Below are positions 62,418-64,000 of a DNA stretch of 64,000 nucleotides, piece by piece. Each line of letters starts with the position of its first letter. The first letter of the stretch is position 1. The notes below the pieces were generated by a model. The model was not told where the DNA came from. It searched no databases and saw nothing but the letters and a program-made list of their open reading frames with translations. The translations under genes and the position numbers were made by a program. Origin of the DNA: Verrucomicrobiota bacterium (GTDB lineage: Bacteria; Verrucomicrobiota; Verrucomicrobiia; Opitutales; Opitutaceae); NCBI GenBank assembly GCA_030605125.1, contig JAUWBD010000001.1, forward strand, positions 62,001 through 126,000, given 5' to 3'.

Positions 62418-64000
62418 ATGCCCTCGTATCAATACGTCAACTACACCTGGGACGACGCCAAGGCCGCGTCCCTCGATCCCGTCGGTCGCCTCGTCTATCG
62501 CTCCAACATCCTCGGCAGCGACCAGCGCATCACCAACACCGGTGGTGGCAACACATCCTCCAAGTTGACCGAAAAGGATCCCATCACCGGCCAGCCCGTC
62601 GAGGTCCTCTGGGTGAAAGGCTCCGGCGGCGACCTCCGCACCGCCGGCCGCGAGTTCTTCTCCTCCCTCTACCAGGAAAAGCTCCTCGCCCTTCAAGGCG
62701 TTTACAACGCCCGCCCCGACAAGGGCCTCAAGACCCAGGCCGAGGACGACATGGTCGGCATGCAGGCGCACGCCACCTTCAACCTCAACCCCCGCGCCTC
62801 CTCGATCGACACCCCCCTCCACAGCTTCCTCCCCGGCAAGCACGTGGACCACATGCACCCCAACGCCATCATCGCCATCGCCGCGTCCTCCCGCTGCGAG
62901 CAGCTGACGAAGGAAATCTTCGGCGGCGAGATGGCCTACGTGCCCTGGATGCGCCCCGGCTTCGAGCTCGGCCTCGCGATGCAAAAGATCTCCCGCGAGC
63001 AGCCCAAGGTCCGCGCCATCATGATGGGCCAGCACGGCTTCATCTCCTGGGCCGACGACGACAAGCAGTGCTACACCGACACCCTCAACTTCATCGAAAA
63101 GGCCTCCGCCTTCATCGAGAAGAAATACGCCGAGAAGGGCGGCGACGCCAAGGCCTTCGGCGGCCAGAAATACCAGACCCTCCCCGAGGCCCAGCGCCGC
63201 GCCACCCTCGCCTCCATCCTCCCCTGGCTCCGCGGCCAGGTGTCCCAACAGAAGCGCTTCATCGGCACCGTGCAGGACGACGAGAAGATCCTGCGCTTCG
63301 TCAACTCGGCCGACGCCCCGCGCCTCGCCGCCCTCGGCACCTCCTGCCCCGACCACTTCCTGCGCACCAAGATCAAGCCGCTCTACGTGGACTGGAACCC
63401 GCAGACCGAGGACACCGCCGCGCTCAAGCTGAAGCTCGCCGCTGCCCTCGACCAATACCGAGTCGATTACACCGGTTACTACAACGTCTGCCGTCGCCCC
63501 AACTCGCCCGCGATGCGCGACCCGAACCCGACGGTCGTCCTCATCCCCGGCCTCGGCATGATCGCCTGGGGCAAGGACAAGTCCGAGAGCCGCGTCACCG
63601 CCGAGTTCTACAACTGCGCCGTCGAGGTCATGCGCGGCGCCGAGGCCATCGACAAATACATCGCCCTCCCGCAGCAGGAGGCCTTCGACATCGAGTATTG
63701 GCTGCTCGAGGAGGCGAAGCTCAAGCGCATGCCCGCCGAAAAGGAGCTCGCCCGCCAGGTCATCCTCGTCATCGGCGCCGGCTCCGGCATCGGCAAGGAG
63801 ACCGCCCACCGCCTCGCGAAGGAAGGCGCCCACATCGTGTGCGTTGACCTGAACCCACAAGCCGCCGAGGCCACCGCCAAGGAGCTCACCGACAAGCTCG
63901 GCCTCGGCATCGGCGTCGCCGGCACCGGCATCTCCAACTGCGGCCCCGCCATCGGCCTCGCCGCCAACATCACCGACCGCGCCTCCATCCGCGCCATGCT
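62418..64000 (+). CDS. rhaEW: Bifunctional rhamnulose-1-phosphate aldolase / lactaldehyde dehydrogenase, 3' end cut
   Basis: Open at the window edge and therefore absent from the ORF track; I translated it from ATG 62418 (MPSYQYVNYTWDDAKAAS) for 527 codons without a stop. The N-terminal class II aldolase domain (about 20-420) has NTGGGNTSSKLTEKDP and the metal ligands in HSFLPGKHVDHMHPN. The C-terminal short-chain dehydrogenase begins near 455 with VILVIGAGSGIGKETAHRLA. This fusion, about 690 aa in relatives such as B. subtilis YuxG/RhaEW, cleaves rhamnulose-1-P to lactaldehyde and DHAP and oxidises the lactaldehyde. About a quarter of the gene is missing. Confidence 0.92.
   Translation, partial: MPSYQYVNYTWDDAKAASLDPVGRLVYRSNILGSDQRITNTGGGNTSSKLTEKDPITGQPVEVLWVKGSGGDLRTAGREFFSSLYQEKLLALQGVYNARPDKGLKTQAEDDMVGMQAHATFNLNPRASSIDTPLHSFLPGKHVDHMHPNAIIAIAASSRCEQLTKEIFGGEMAYVPWMRPGFELGLAMQKISREQPKVRAIMMGQHGFISWADDDKQCYTDTLNFIEKASAFIEKKYAEKGGDAKAFGGQKYQTLPEAQRRATLASILPWLRGQVSQQKRFIGTVQDDEKILRFVNSADAPRLAALGTSCPDHFLRTKIKPLYVDWNPQTEDTAALKLKLAAALDQYRVDYTGYYNVCRRPNSPAMRDPNPTVVLIPGLGMIAWGKDKSESRVTAEFYNCAVEVMRGAEAIDKYIALPQQEAFDIEYWLLEEAKLKRMPAEKELARQVILVIGAGSGIGKETAHRLAKEGAHIVCVDLNPQAAEATAKELTDKLGLGIGVAGTGISNCGPAIGLAANITDRASIRAM

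Noticed and set aside
62322-63860. 512-aa minus-strand ORF at the right edge
   Set aside because: Antisense to the aldolase/dehydrogenase, whose motifs (GGGNTSS, GAGSGIG) are unmistakable.

Overview
The window is 64 kb of GC-rich chromosomal DNA from a heterotroph specialised in carbohydrates. It most likely belongs to the Verrucomicrobiota, family Opitutaceae or a close relative. The reasons are the autotransporter-associated beta-strand repeat proteins with PEP-CTERM tails, a very large pseudopilin-type protein of the Verru_Chthon cassette A kind, orphan prepilins, many SGNH hydrolases, sulfatases and Gfo/Idh/MocA oxidoreductases, and start codons preceded by pyrimidine-rich leaders instead of Shine-Dalgarno sequences. 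This is inference from gene content; there is no rRNA or other marker gene in the window.

Layout. (1) 1-4.1 kb, minus strand: a partial secreted protein, a GH13_18 sugar phosphorylase and a secreted SGNH hydrolase. (2) 4.4-7.8 kb, plus: two beta-strand repeat surface proteins, the second with a PEP-CTERM tail. (3) 7.9-23 kb, plus: a giant secreted propeller protein, a pseudopilin-anchored 1261-aa protein with a coupled secreted partner, an SGNH esterase, a 1416-aa lyase-like protein and a GH29 fucosidase. (4) 23.1-32.5 kb, minus: a catabolic operon with a cytosolic propeller protein, an ABC importer whose binding protein is fused to a permease, a second permease with a very large periplasmic insertion, a MalK-type ATPase and an FAD oxidoreductase. 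A LacI regulator is divergent from it. (5) 33.6-37.3 kb: an IclR regulator and two convergent sulfatases. (6) 37.3-42.6 kb: an orphan prepilin, a GH36-like enzyme, an HTH-less LacI-type sensor and a divergent winged-helix regulator. (7) 42.7-49.8 kb, plus: GH130, FAD oxidoreductase, a second giant propeller protein and an oxidoreductase. (8) 49.7-56.1 kb: an AraC regulator, a divergent beta-helix protein, a small secreted protein and a PEP-CTERM repeat protein. (9) 56.2-60.5 kb: a second GH130, an oxidoreductase and a GH52 beta-xylosidase. (10) 60.7-64 kb: a tRNA/tmRNA 3'-end remnant with its terminator, then L-rhamnose isomerase and a bifunctional rhamnulose-1-P aldolase/dehydrogenase that runs off the edge.

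Together the genes look like a locus for a fucose-, rhamnose- and xylose-containing, probably sulfated, glycan. Sulfatases, esterases, a beta-helix protein and surface repeat proteins act outside or in the periplasm. Oligosaccharides enter by the unusual ABC importer. The fucosidase, xylosidase, GH130 and GH13_18 phosphorylases, oxidoreductases and rhamnose enzymes have no signal peptide and should finish the job in the cytoplasm.

The most unusual items are: the binding-protein/permease fusion with its partner permease carrying a repeated periplasmic insertion; a 30-bp motif conserved at four promoters next to an AraC regulator; a 24-bp-armed inverted repeat enclosing several hairpins (30.9-31.0 kb); short triple repeats and GTAG-type REP hairpins between genes; and a tRNA/tmRNA remnant at 60.7 kb that may mark the end of a genomic island.
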